From Alteromonas lipotrueae (GTDB lineage: Bacteria > Pseudomonadota > Gammaproteobacteria > Enterobacterales > Alteromonadaceae): 64,000 bases of DNA. The position numbers and the translations under genes were made by a program. Position 1 is the stretch's first letter, and each line of letters opens with the position of its first letter. The notes under the pieces are model-generated. The model searched no databases. It saw nothing but the letters and a program-made list of their open reading frames with translations, and had not been told where the DNA came from. Below, piece by piece: positions 27,599-36,451 of this stretch. The stretch covers positions 62,001-126,000 of the forward strand of contig NZ_JAESDI010000001.1 in NCBI RefSeq assembly GCF_019249215.1. Direction: 5' to 3'.

Positions 27599-28507
27599 TC
27601 AAAACGTCGTTATGTCGAAAAGCGGTAACTGAATAGAAGGTTTCGCCCCCGCCCTAAGGGGCCTAAAGTATTCACTATTGTTATAAAAAGCTTCATCTTG
27701 GTTTTCGTACCACCCTGGTACGCCAAGCAAAGGAATAGGCTTTAGTAGCGGAGCTTTGTTAAACGCATCAAGCTCAGTAATACGTTTCACCAACGATTTG
27801 TCTACCTCTCGGCGCTGTTCCCATTTATTCATCTCGCTAAACCCTTTAGGCACATTCACTGCCAACCACTTCCCCGTAAGTCCGATAAAAGGCGAGAGCA
27901 TCATCTCAAGGTTTGCATGCCCAAAAATAAAGGGGGTCATGTGGGATCCCCACTCATGTCTATGAATAACAAAGCTATCCTGCCATTGATGTTGGGCTAA
28001 CGTATTCAGCAACATGTTGGATTTACTGGCATCCCCTTCCTCAAGCGCCAGTACTACGCCGCATTCGTCAAAATGCGTAATGCGGTTTCGTCGCTCGGTT
28101 CTTGGGTGTGTGCCATGGTGCGCAATATCTTGCATGTGTAGCGTATTCAGTAACGCTTTTGTAGCGGGAAATTGTATCCAAATAAGTGCATTGAACAAAT
28201 CATGCCAGCTATTTTCCCGCGTAGGTACGCAGTTATCACTCGCGATAATTTCTTCATAGTAACGGCTATCGTTTTCACTGCTGTTTGTATCACAGCTGTT
28301 ATCACTTATCTTGTTAAGATCCCCTTGTGCTATAAACACAGGGCCCTGCCATTGCGGCTGAAATACTTCACGTAAACGATTGAGTTTTGCAGCACTAGGA
28401 AAGTCAGCGTCGTCTAATAACATAAACTCTTTCAACAGCGTATGTACGGGTAAAGACGCATTATCTTGAATATGGTGTTTACACCAAGGAGTAACAGGTA
28501 TTGGCAT
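27599..28507 (-). CDS. DUF3025 domain protein
   Basis: 302 aa, soluble, no signal peptide. The central part carries the family signature ENSWHDLFNALIWIQFPATK (about 97-116) and RRNRITHFDECGVVLA (about 138-153). DUF3025 proteins are conserved in beta- and gammaproteobacteria and have no assigned function. It starts at 28507 with ATG and stands alone, divergent from the M28 lipoprotein gene (70-bp spacer). Confidence 0.88.
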   Translation of the reverse strand: MPIPVTPWCKHHIQDNASLPVHTLLKEFMLLDDADFPSAAKLNRLREVFQPQWQGPVFIAQGDLNKISDNSCDTNSSENDSRYYEEIIASDNCVPTRENSWHDLFNALIWIQFPATKALLNTLHMQDIAHHGTHPRTERRNRITHFDECGVVLALEEGDASKSNMLLNTLAQHQWQDSFVIHRHEWGSHMTPFIFGHANLEMMLSPFIGLTGKWLAVNVPKGFSEMNKWEQRREVDKSLVKRITELDAFNKAPLLKPIPLLGVPGWYENQDEAFYNNSEYFRPLRAGAKPSIQLPLFDITTF

Positions 28508-28576
28508 ACTTAATATTGGTTCGTCTTAAGGTTTTCTCTATACTGGGCGGTATTGTAGAGCAAACAGAGACTAACA

Positions 28577-30265
28577 ATGAAAAAAATGTTTTTGCCCTTG
28601 CTGGTAACTGCCGTATCAGCGGTAAGTGCTTGCAGCCCCAATAACGCGCCTGAAAACGGCTCGACGCAGCCTGAACCCCAAACTCAAATCCAAACTCAAA
28701 AAAAGAATATCGCGACTAATTTCGACGCAGTTTACGCCAGCATTTCAGATGCAGATATTCGAGAACCATTAAAAATATTGTCATCTGATGAATTTGAAGG
28801 TCGCTTGCCCACCACCATTGGTGAAACCAAAACACTGGATTATCTCACCCGTGAGTTTGAAAAAGCGGGATTGTCACCGGGTAATGGCGACAGCTACCTT
28901 CAAAAAGTCGCGTTAATGGAAATGACCGCTAACCCTGAAATGGCCATGACAATTGGCGATAATAGCTTTGCGTATAAAGAAGACATGGTTGCTTCATCTA
29001 AACGTGAGCAAGAAACCGTATCACTTGAAAACTCAGAACTGGTATTTGTGGGCTACGGCGTTAACGCTCCCGAATACGATTGGAACGATTATGAAGGCCT
29101 AGATGTTACTGGCAAAACCGTCGTGATATTGGTGAACGACCCAGGCTTCGAAAACCCTGAGAGCGGGAAATTCCAAGGCACAACGATGACCTACTATGGT
29201 CGCTGGAGTTACAAATACGAAGAAGCTAGCCGCCAAGGCGCTGCCGGCGCATTAATTGTTCACGAAACGGCTCCAGCCTCTTACGGTTGGTCAGTAGTGG
29301 CGAATAGCTGGAGCGGCCCTCAGTATGGATTAGTATCAAAAGACAAAGGCGCTAGCCGTGTTGCCATTGAAGGTTGGCTAACCTTAAGTGCTGCAGAAAA
29401 AGTATTTGCTGATGCAGGCTTTAATTTTCAAGAAGAAAAGAATCAAGCCAAGCTTGGGCCTTATCATAAAGCGATGGATATTAATGCTTCGGTAACCGTG
29501 CGAAATACATTTAAAAAATCTCAAAGCCACAATGTTATTGCCACACTACCTGGCTCAGAGTTACCCAACGAGCACGTTATTTACACCGCCCACTGGGATC
29601 ATCTAGGAAAAGATGAATCTAAAGAAGGCGATAATATCTACAATGGTGCCCACGATAACGCCACGGGTAGTGCTGCTATTTTGGCTATGGCAAAAGCCTA
29701 CGCCAACTTAGATATTGCGCCGAAGCGTTCTGTATCTTTTTTGATAGTCACTGCTGAGGAACAAGGTTTGCTGGGCAGTAAATACTACGCAGACAACGCC
29801 GTCATTCCGCTGGAAGATACGGTGGCCAATATTAATATGGATGCCATGAACGTGTTAGGCAAAACCAAGAACGTGGCCGTGGTAGGTATGGGTAAATCAG
29901 ACTTAGAAGATTACCTTAAAACTGCTGCCGATAAACAAGGCAGAACCCTTACTCAGGAAGACCGTCCAGAAGCAGGTTATTACTATCGCTCTGACCACTT
30001 CAGCTTTGCAAAAAAAGGCGTACCTGCCCTTTATGCAGAAGGTGGTAACGAACCTGCTGACGAAACAACTGCTAAATATCGTAAACGGATGAATGTGATT
30101 GTGACGGGCTGTTATCACCAGGTATGCGATCAATACCGTGACGATTGGGATTTAAGCGGCATAGTGCAAGACACCCAACTGTTGTTTGATGTAGGTTTTA
30201 ACGTAGCTAACGCTGAACAATGGCCTTCGTGGAAGGAAACCAGTGAGTTTCAACGTGAAGACTAA
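28577..30265 (+). CDS. M28 family zinc peptidase, lipoprotein
   Basis: 562 aa with lipobox VSAC (Cys about 19) so probably anchored in an outer or inner membrane leaflet. A PA-like insert (about 150-300) interrupts a peptidase M28 domain with zinc ligands in TAHWDHLG (about 338), GAHDNATGS (about 356), TAEEQGLLG (about 393), NMDAMN and YRSDHFS (about 475). Likely an aminopeptidase acting on peptides in the periplasm or at the surface. ATG at 28577 after a weak AGAGACT. A bidirectional terminator follows. Confidence 0.92.
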   Translation: MKKMFLPLLVTAVSAVSACSPNNAPENGSTQPEPQTQIQTQKKNIATNFDAVYASISDADIREPLKILSSDEFEGRLPTTIGETKTLDYLTREFEKAGLSPGNGDSYLQKVALMEMTANPEMAMTIGDNSFAYKEDMVASSKREQETVSLENSELVFVGYGVNAPEYDWNDYEGLDVTGKTVVILVNDPGFENPESGKFQGTTMTYYGRWSYKYEEASRQGAAGALIVHETAPASYGWSVVANSWSGPQYGLVSKDKGASRVAIEGWLTLSAAEKVFADAGFNFQEEKNQAKLGPYHKAMDINASVTVRNTFKKSQSHNVIATLPGSELPNEHVIYTAHWDHLGKDESKEGDNIYNGAHDNATGSAAILAMAKAYANLDIAPKRSVSFLIVTAEEQGLLGSKYYADNAVIPLEDTVANINMDAMNVLGKTKNVAVVGMGKSDLEDYLKTAADKQGRTLTQEDRPEAGYYYRSDHFSFAKKGVPALYAEGGNEPADETTAKYRKRMNVIVTGCYHQVCDQYRDDWDLSGIVQDTQLLFDVGFNVANAEQWPSWKETSEFQRED

Positions 30266-30306
30266 TTTCTATCGTTGACCCTTATTTAACACAAACAATT
30301 TAAGCT

Positions 30307-30336
30307 AAAAAAGCCCTGTTAATACAGGGCTTTTTT
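30307..30336. terminator. Bidirectional terminator between M28 and RMD1-family genes
   Basis: AAAAAAGCCCTGT / ACAGGGCTTTTTT with 4-nt loop, between convergent genes. Confidence 0.9.
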
Positions 30337-30349
30337 GTAGTGGGCTTTT

Positions 30350-31132
30350 TTACATGAACAACCCTTTGAGTTCTTCAGCGCCAAACGTCGCTATTTCAAA
30401 CGCAATCAAGATAATAATTATCCATTCCAAAAACGATGAATGTTTATGATTTAGCTCTTCAGCTAACATCTCGAACAACTCATGAATAACATTCAGCTTG
30501 TTTGAAAGCACATCTACCCTTGGACGAATATCCAAGTACCGCGCCGTGGCATTATAAGCATGTTCATATTCTGGGTATTCCCAAAAGAACTCTGGTGTAT
30601 CAAGCAACCCATAATGCAAAAAGATGTCACTCTTTGTACTAAACAAATGCCCACGTATCTTTGCCAAAGCAGGGCGACGCAATGTTATTTTGCCCGTTTC
30701 GGCCAACGCTTTCGGCAAATACGCATAGCGAGTAATAGTATCTTGCGCTTTGTACTCATATTCATTGAGCTTAATTGATTGCGCTAATCCATGGCTAATT
30801 GATAGCCGAAGTAATGGATCGTCAATCGAAAGCGTAATTAAGTCCCGTTGCAGCCTAAGCACATCGCTTGTAAATGCAAATTGCAGATGCTCTTGGTGAA
30901 TACCAGACAATAACTTAGGGCTAACCTGTAACCTATTTAGCAAGGCAACACGCTCTTCTTCTACTACGCCCCAAAAAACCACTACGCCGTACTCAAAAAG
31001 CCAAGCTTCACCGCCTGTCACTTCAATGTGCATTGCATCACGATAGCGCGCCCCCTGAACACTCGTGTCCAATTGAAGGCTATCTACATCAGGAATAACA
31101 TAAACCGAAACTCGGTCGTTTGAAAATTGCAT
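30350..31132 (-). CDS. RMD1/YagE family (DUF155) protein
   Basis: 260 aa from the ATG at 31132; the frame continues upstream to a TTG at 31195, but the extra 21 residues look unlike the family, so I prefer the ATG. The family pattern is visible: AWLFEYGVVVFWGVVEEER (about 47-65), an internal LRDLIT-type helical region, and a C-terminal membrane anchor after HKHSSFLEWIII (about 235). RMD1 and relatives are mitochondrial inner-membrane proteins in yeast; bacterial members have no known role. The SD (AAAGGG) is closer to the ATG than usual, so the start is uncertain. Confidence 0.8.
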   Translation of the reverse strand: MQFSNDRVSVYVIPDVDSLQLDTSVQGARYRDAMHIEVTGGEAWLFEYGVVVFWGVVEEERVALLNRLQVSPKLLSGIHQEHLQFAFTSDVLRLQRDLITLSIDDPLLRLSISHGLAQSIKLNEYEYKAQDTITRYAYLPKALAETGKITLRRPALAKIRGHLFSTKSDIFLHYGLLDTPEFFWEYPEYEHAYNATARYLDIRPRVDVLSNKLNVIHELFEMLAEELNHKHSSFLEWIIIILIAFEIATFGAEELKGLFM

Positions 31133-31523
31133 ACCCTTTACCAGGTGTTGAAAAAACCGGCAGATTATGCACCCAAAGAACGCAAAGAGATACAAATATA
31201 AATCATTTTAAATCATAAGGTTATAAAATGATTTTCGATATAAGCACAGTGAGTAAAACTTGTATCCTGCCTAGTATTTGTGCGACATATTATCTATCGC
31301 CTCTAAGAGCAGTGACGCTTTCACCAAAGAACATAGTGTTTTGGAATAACAATTTCCATTTTCTCATCATATTGTACTTGCAATTTCCTGTCAGACTGGC
31401 ACATTCAAGGCATGCGAAAGCGCGATTAAAAAAAACAACAATACCTTCGCCAACTCGTTCGCGAGTACCCGACAGAAAAAACCTCAATTATTTTTCAACA
31501 AGTGAACAGAGAGAATCCGTTTT
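31133..31523. other. Intergenic region RMD1-family gene / asnB
   Basis: 391 bp between divergent genes. An 11-bp inverted repeat AAATCATTTTA (31200-31210) / TAAAATGATTT (31224-31234) lies about 70 bp upstream of the RMD1-family start and could be an operator. The asnB side is about 290 bp long and AT-rich with a short ACTCG-TTCG-CGAGT hairpin near 31457; no recognised riboswitch. An open frame at 31228-31596 runs into asnB out of phase and is not credible. Confidence 0.5.
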
Positions 31524-33197
31524 ATGTGTGGTATTTTCGGTATCCTTGATATCAAAACCGATGTGTCTGAACTCAGAACCCAAGCCCTCGAATTAACAAA
31601 ATTATTGCGCCACCGTGGCCCTGACTGGTCGGGAATCTGGAATAATGACAATACCATTCTTTGTCACGAAAGATTGGCTATTGTTGATGTGGACACCGGC
31701 GCTCAGCCGCTTATCAGCCAAAATGGCAAACAAGTTTTAGCCGTCAATGGCGAAATTTATAATCACAAGCAACTCGCTGACGATTTAGCAGAACCTTATC
31801 CTTTTAAAACTCGCTCAGATTGCGAGGTTATTCTTCCGCTTTATCAGCAAAAAGGTGTGAGCTTTGTTGATGAATTAGAAGGCATGTTCTCATTTGTCCT
31901 TTATGATGATGAACAGGATGCTTATTTAATTGCTCGCGACCATATGGGTATTATTCCTCTATACACAGGTTACGATGAGCATGGCAACTTCTACGTTGCT
32001 TCAGAAATGAAAGCGTTGGCGCCTATTTGTAAAACCATTAGCGAATTTCCTCCTGGGCATTACCTATGGAGTAAAGACGGACAGATCACGAAGTACTACA
32101 AACGTGATTGGATGGAATACGATGCAGTAAAAGACAACACCACTAACCTTGACGATTTACGTGTAGCGTTTGAAAAATCAGTGAAGTCTCACATGATGTC
32201 TGACGTACCTTATGCGGTATTGTTATCGGGTGGTCTTGACTCATCGTTAGTCTCTGCCATTGCGGCAAAGTATGTTGCTAAACGTGTTGAAGACGAAGAT
32301 AAAACAGAAGCATGGTGGCCTCGCCTGCACAGCTTCGCGGTAGGTCTTGAAGGTGCACCCGATTTGAAAGCTGCTAAGAAAGTGGCTGATATGATTGGTA
32401 CGGTACACCACGAAATTCACTTCACCATTCAAGAAGGGCTTGATGCCATTCGTGACGTGATTTTCCACCTAGAAACTTATGACACCACCACTATTCGTGC
32501 GGCAACGCCAATGTACCTAATGACCCGTAAGATTAAAGCCATGGGTATTAAAATGGTATTGTCTGGTGAAGGCGCCGATGAGATTTTTGGTGGGTACTTG
32601 TACTTCCACAAAGCGCCGAATGCAAAAGAGTTCCACGAAGAAACGGTACGTAAACTAGATCGCCTTCACTTGTTCGATTGTGCTCGTGCAAACAAGGCAA
32701 CATCAGCATGGGGTGTTGAAGCCCGTGTACCATTTTTAGATAAAAACTTTATCGACGTGGCCATGCGCTTAAACCCTCAAGATAAAATGTGTCTTGATGG
32801 CAAAATGGAAAAATGGATTTTACGCAAAGCTTTCGACAACGGTGATACCTTGCCTGCTGAAGTGCTATGGCGTCAAAAAGAACAGTTCGGCGATGGCGTA
32901 GGCTACTCTTGGATTGACTCTATCCGTGATTTCGTAGAGAACGAAGTATCTGACCAACAATTTGCTTCTGCCGAGTTCCGCTTCCCTGTGAACACGCCAG
33001 ATACTAAAGAAGGTTACTACTACCGCACCATCTTTGAAGGTTACTTCCCGCAAGAAAGCGCGGCTCGATGTGTACCTAGTGGCAAATCTATCGCTTGTAG
33101 TACGGTTGAAGCACTTGAATGGGATGAAAGCTTTAAGAACAATGCCGATCCTTCAGGTCGTTCAATGAAAGACGTGCACTCTGGTGCTTCTGACTAG
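31524..33197 (+). CDS. asnB: Asparagine synthetase B (glutamine-hydrolysing)
   Basis: 557 aa (E. coli AsnB 554). N-terminal glutaminase with the catalytic Cys2 in MCGIFG, then the synthetase domain with PP-loop LLSGGLDSSLVSAIAAK (about 232). It makes asparagine from aspartate, glutamine and ATP. GEGADEIFGGY (about 349) is the conserved synthetase loop. ATG at 31524 follows AGAGAGAATCC. A strong terminator follows at 33223. No asnA is nearby. Confidence 0.97.
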   Translation: MCGIFGILDIKTDVSELRTQALELTKLLRHRGPDWSGIWNNDNTILCHERLAIVDVDTGAQPLISQNGKQVLAVNGEIYNHKQLADDLAEPYPFKTRSDCEVILPLYQQKGVSFVDELEGMFSFVLYDDEQDAYLIARDHMGIIPLYTGYDEHGNFYVASEMKALAPICKTISEFPPGHYLWSKDGQITKYYKRDWMEYDAVKDNTTNLDDLRVAFEKSVKSHMMSDVPYAVLLSGGLDSSLVSAIAAKYVAKRVEDEDKTEAWWPRLHSFAVGLEGAPDLKAAKKVADMIGTVHHEIHFTIQEGLDAIRDVIFHLETYDTTTIRAATPMYLMTRKIKAMGIKMVLSGEGADEIFGGYLYFHKAPNAKEFHEETVRKLDRLHLFDCARANKATSAWGVEARVPFLDKNFIDVAMRLNPQDKMCLDGKMEKWILRKAFDNGDTLPAEVLWRQKEQFGDGVGYSWIDSIRDFVENEVSDQQFASAEFRFPVNTPDTKEGYYYRTIFEGYFPQESAARCVPSGKSIACSTVEALEWDESFKNNADPSGRSMKDVHSGASD

Positions 33198-33222
33198 TTC
33201 TGAGCACCTGAATTTTTAAGTA

Positions 33223-33252
33223 AAAAAACGCGGCTAAAGCCGCGTTTTTTTA
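33223..33252 (+). terminator. Intrinsic terminator after asnB
   Basis: AAAAAAACGCGGC / GCCGCGTTTTTTT, 4-nt loop TAAA. Convergent with the next gene, probably bidirectional. Confidence 0.9.
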
Positions 33253-33268
33253 TGAGGGTGACGTCTTG

Positions 33269-34138
33269 TTATTGCCGCTGTTTATCAATAACGTACCAAA
33301 GCCGCTCATCGGCTAACGGCGTTTCAGACGGTAATAAGGGGTTATCAAGTGTATAGATTCGTCTGTTCTTAATATCTAGCTGCTCTAAAATGGCTTCATT
33401 TGAAGATTTAAATAGTGCTTCGAAAGAGCCGTCTTCAATAGCGCGATTCAATCCTGTTTCAATTAGCCGTGCTAACGTTGGATTACTCTTATTGACGAAA
33501 TAATACATGGCGGTAGGGTAATAAACTGCCATCTCGGGTTCTAACTTAAGTGATGCCGATCGCCCTTCAAGTTCAGCTGATACCTCAATGACAGAGCGAG
33601 GAAAGAAATCCCCCTTGTTTTGAAGTAACAATGAATAAGCATCTTTGAAATTAGGTACCGTGGCGACATTAAAGCCGTTGGCTTGCAGTATTTTAGTGTC
33701 TGGCCATTCTTCACCCTGCAATGGCGTGAAGTTCATTAATTCGTTTTTTGATGAAACCCGCGCAAATTCAGCTTCCCTATCTACATTGATAACAAATACC
33801 CGCAGGCCAATGAGCCCTTTCGCAATCGGGATTCGAATGGGGAGAAGGTCTTTTTCGCGTTGACTATCCGTCATACTCCACACCACATTCACCTCACGAT
33901 TTTCACGCAGTTGACGCAGTGCCTTTCCAGACAGAAGAATGCGATCTGAAGGTAATAACTCGTAATTTACACCTGTTTTATCAAGGGCAAGTTTGAGCAA
34001 GGCAATGGGGTATTCGGCGCGAGCGTCAGAGTCATCTAGCGGTTTGGGGTAGTTAATTGTCCACAATGCCGCGGCACTTTGTGTTGATATAAGCAACGCA
34101 CACAAATGCAGTACCGTTTTTACATACTTCAACGCCAT
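33269..34138 (-). CDS. Periplasmic solute-binding-like protein (SBP_bac_3 type)
   Basis: 289 aa with a signal peptide (about residues 1-24, ...LISTQSAAA). The mature part has the two-lobe pattern of family 3 solute-binding proteins (IALLKLALDKTG near 45; NRAIEDGSFEALF near 243). There is no permease or ATPase gene beside it, and no GGDEF partner either, so it may be an orphan sensor or receptor rather than a transporter component. The minus-strand ATG at 34138 is 32 bp from the end of queE. Substrate unknown. Confidence 0.75.
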   Translation of the reverse strand: MALKYVKTVLHLCALLISTQSAAALWTINYPKPLDDSDARAEYPIALLKLALDKTGVNYELLPSDRILLSGKALRQLRENREVNVVWSMTDSQREKDLLPIRIPIAKGLIGLRVFVINVDREAEFARVSSKNELMNFTPLQGEEWPDTKILQANGFNVATVPNFKDAYSLLLQNKGDFFPRSVIEVSAELEGRSASLKLEPEMAVYYPTAMYYFVNKSNPTLARLIETGLNRAIEDGSFEALFKSSNEAILEQLDIKNRRIYTLDNPLLPSETPLADERLWYVIDKQRQ

Positions 34139-34169
34139 TATCGAACTCCTTTGCTCACGCTTAAGTAAT

Positions 34170-34853
34170 TTATTCTATACCAATATATTTATGTGTTTGT
34201 AAGGATAGTCGCCAATTACGGGCTATGCAGGTTTGTACTGCAAGTTGGGTGGCCCGTGGTTGCTGACTTATCGGCTGTAGACAAACCTGCTTACCTGCTA
34301 ACGAAGTTACATCTGCTAGTAGCGCATCTAACTCATCAATATGTTTTTGCATGGCAATAGGGTGTTTTATTTCATTCGCACGCTCAAGGGCACTCAGCAA
34401 AACCGGCATGCCCCCTTTCATATTAATTTTTGGTGATACCGTCACGTAAGTCCTATCATCACACAACACTTCATAAGTGCCACTTGTTTCTATTTGAGTG
34501 GAAAAGCCGTTGTCATGTAACAACGTGGTAAGCGGGCGCAAGTCATACATACAAGGTTCACCACCGGTGATAACCACATGCTTTGCCACATAACCTTGTT
34601 CAGAAAACAGCGACAATAACTTGTTTTCATCGATTTCAAAAAAATGCTCAGACTCGTTGGTCTTATCAATAACCTGTTGTGCTGTCGTTACCAAGGCGTT
34701 GTCCAGCGTCCAAGTATGTTTGGTATCGCACCATGGGCAACCCACAGGGCATCCCTGTAAGCGAACAAAGATAGACGGAATACCGGTATGTGCCCCTTCT
34801 CCTTGGATGGTTTCGAACATTTCATTTATATTCAGCGTGGTTAATTTCGACAA
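34170..34853 (-). CDS. queE: 7-carboxy-7-deazaguanine synthase QueE
   Basis: 227 aa (E. coli 223). Radical SAM enzyme converting CPH4 to 7-carboxy-7-deazaguanine for queuosine biosynthesis. The cluster motif is CPVGCPWCDTKHTW (CxxxCxxC, about 35-42), followed by HVVITGGEPCMYDLRPL (about 92). The substrate-binding start NEMFETIQGEG is present. It is divergent from queC with an 84-bp shared spacer, so both pathway genes are probably controlled together. Confidence 0.95.
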   Translation of the reverse strand: MSKLTTLNINEMFETIQGEGAHTGIPSIFVRLQGCPVGCPWCDTKHTWTLDNALVTTAQQVIDKTNESEHFFEIDENKLLSLFSEQGYVAKHVVITGGEPCMYDLRPLTTLLHDNGFSTQIETSGTYEVLCDDRTYVTVSPKINMKGGMPVLLSALERANEIKHPIAMQKHIDELDALLADVTSLAGKQVCLQPISQQPRATQLAVQTCIARNWRLSLQTHKYIGIE

Positions 34854-34937
34854 AATGTCACCCTTTAACGATTGTATGTTTCGATTTTACCAAGGATCAC
34901 ATAAAATTCGGGCATAATTTCTCAAAACTTTAAAACT

Positions 34938-35594
34938 ATGTCAGAAAACGTCGTTGTTATCTATTCAGGTGGAATGGACTCATTCACTGTTTTACACAAA
35001 GCTTTACGTGATGGTAAGACCGTTCACGCCCTCTCTTTTGATTATGGTCAGCGCCACAAGAAAGAATTAGATTATGCGGCAGCCGTGTGTAAATCGTTAA
35101 ACGTGCCTCACAAAATTGTGGATATCAGTGCTATTAATAGCTTGATAGGCGGCTCATCGCTAACCTCTGATATCGATGTACCAGAAGGACATTACGAAGA
35201 ACCCAGCATGAAGCAAACGGTCGTGCCTAATCGTAATATGATTTTGCTGTCGCTAGCAGTGGGCTATGCCGTAAGCCTAGAAGCTAACGAAGTGTATTAT
35301 GGCGCGCATTCTGGCGATCATGCCATTTACCCAGATTGCCGCCCTGAGTTTGTGGAAAAGATGAGTGATGTTTGTCGCATTGCCAACTACACCCCAGTCG
35401 AGATTGTTACGCCTTATATCAAAGACAGTAAAACAGCGATTTTAACCGACGGGTTGAAAATGGGCTTAGACTACGGCGAAACGTGGACGTGTTACAACGG
35501 ACGAGCGAAAGCTTGCGGCAAATGCGGAGCCTGTGAAGAGCGCTTAGAGGCGTTCAGAGAGAATCACTGCACTGATCCCCTTAGCTACGAATAA
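34938..35594 (+). CDS. queC: 7-cyano-7-deazaguanine synthase QueC
   Basis: 218 aa. PP-loop ATPase with [11 protein letters not shown] (about 10-20), YGQRHKKEL and a C-terminal zinc cluster [14 protein letters not shown] (about 193, C-x2-C-x2-C plus an upstream Cys). It converts CDG to preQ0 and is the next step after QueE. ATG at 34938 is only weakly preceded by a Shine-Dalgarno (CTCAAAACTTTAAAACT), so the start rests on homology: [15 protein letters not shown]. Confidence 0.95.
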   Translation: MSENVVVIYSGGMDSFTVLHKALRDGKTVHALSFDYGQRHKKELDYAAAVCKSLNVPHKIVDISAINSLIGGSSLTSDIDVPEGHYEEPSMKQTVVPNRNMILLSLAVGYAVSLEANEVYYGAHSGDHAIYPDCRPEFVEKMSDVCRIANYTPVEIVTPYIKDSKTAILTDGLKMGLDYGETWTCYNGRAKACGKCGACEERLEAFRENHCTDPLSYE

Positions 35595-35610
35595 TCGATT
35601 TGGCGCCTAC

Positions 35611-36018
35611 TCAGGCGCCTTTTAGCTTATCCACCATCACGCGAAGTGAGTGGCTTATCGCCACCGAAATAAAGGCACTACACCCCAGTGCACCACCAAT
35701 CCCTTCTAGGAGCGGCAGCAACACCATAAAGATAATGGTAAAGCATATCGACGAAATAGTTAGCAAGTAATACGAGAAACGGTGCGGTGCGCTCATACCA
35801 ACAAAACTTCCCCCGAAAAACACCGTTGCCCAACATTCTGCTGTTTCTGATGAACGACTTTCGCTCACTAGCACGTTCTGGAGAAGTAGCACTGAAAAGT
35901 AAAATAAAATAGTGAGTAAACTGGATGCTCGAATTACATTAAACCTTGGCAGTTTCGCTAACCGGTAGGTGGCGAATGCTCCGGCAAGGGTAGCTATAAC
36001 AACTAATAGTTCCGTCAA
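35611..36018 (-). CDS. Small membrane protein, 135 aa, member of a tandem pair
   Basis: Hydrophobic segments at about 3-20, 33-50, 65-75, 83-103 and 105-125 predict four or five helices. Residues 67-75 read FFGGSFVGM and 105-116 read EGIGGALGCSAF. The same two motifs, with nearly the same spacing, occur in the upstream protein (YAGAFAGM and EGFGGRLGAIAF), so the two are diverged paralogues. Its start overlaps the upstream stop by 4 nt (ATGA-type overlap at 36015-36018), implying co-translation. No family recognised. Confidence 0.75.
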   Translation of the reverse strand: MTELLVVIATLAGAFATYRLAKLPRFNVIRASSLLTILFYFSVLLLQNVLVSESRSSETAECWATVFFGGSFVGMSAPHRFSYYLLTISSICFTIIFMVLLPLLEGIGGALGCSAFISVAISHSLRVMVDKLKGA

Positions 36019-36431
36019 AACAACGCCCTTAGAAGAATAAGGCTACTGACTGCGGTAAATGCAATAGCCCCTAGCCGCCCCCCAAAGCCTTCGAAAATAT
36101 TACGGGTTAAGGTATAGACGCCTGCCCCTACCACAGAAATAAATAATAGCGCTTCCCACCCAGTAATAATTGCACTTGAGCACATACCCGCGAAGGCTCC
36201 CGCATAAATCGCCGCTTGAGGGTGGTTGCCATATTTATTAGGCCAATGCCAAAAACTGCCTACTAAACCCGTAAAAGCGGCAGCCAACACCACAGGTACG
36301 TCAAAATAATGATGCAGTGAAAAGCACAAATACGTTCCGAAAAAGAACGACACTAATTTAACTAAGAAGAAGATAAACCATTCCTTTTTGGTTGAAACGA
36401 AAAACGCCCTGTTTTCACAAGGCGTTTTCAT
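36015..36431 (-). CDS. Small membrane protein, 138 aa, member of a tandem pair
   Basis: Four or five hydrophobic helices (about 20-38, 47-60, 73-90, 94-107, 114-135). Key motifs are YAGAFAGM (76-83) and EGFGGRLGAIAF (114-125), shared with the downstream protein. ATG at 36431 has no strong Shine-Dalgarno; an internal start cannot be excluded. First gene of a two-gene unit, downstream of nothing else on this strand before the LysR gene terminates. Function unknown; a heteromeric membrane complex is a guess. Confidence 0.72.
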   Translation of the reverse strand: MKTPCENRAFFVSTKKEWFIFFLVKLVSFFFGTYLCFSLHHYFDVPVVLAAAFTGLVGSFWHWPNKYGNHPQAAIYAGAFAGMCSSAIITGWEALLFISVVGAGVYTLTRNIFEGFGGRLGAIAFTAVSSLILLRALF

Positions 36432-36451
36432 ACTTTATTTTTGTACCTAAC

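Noticed and set aside
31228-31596. 122-codon frame before asnB
   Set aside because: Extends into asnB out of phase; no RBS, composition unlike neighbours.
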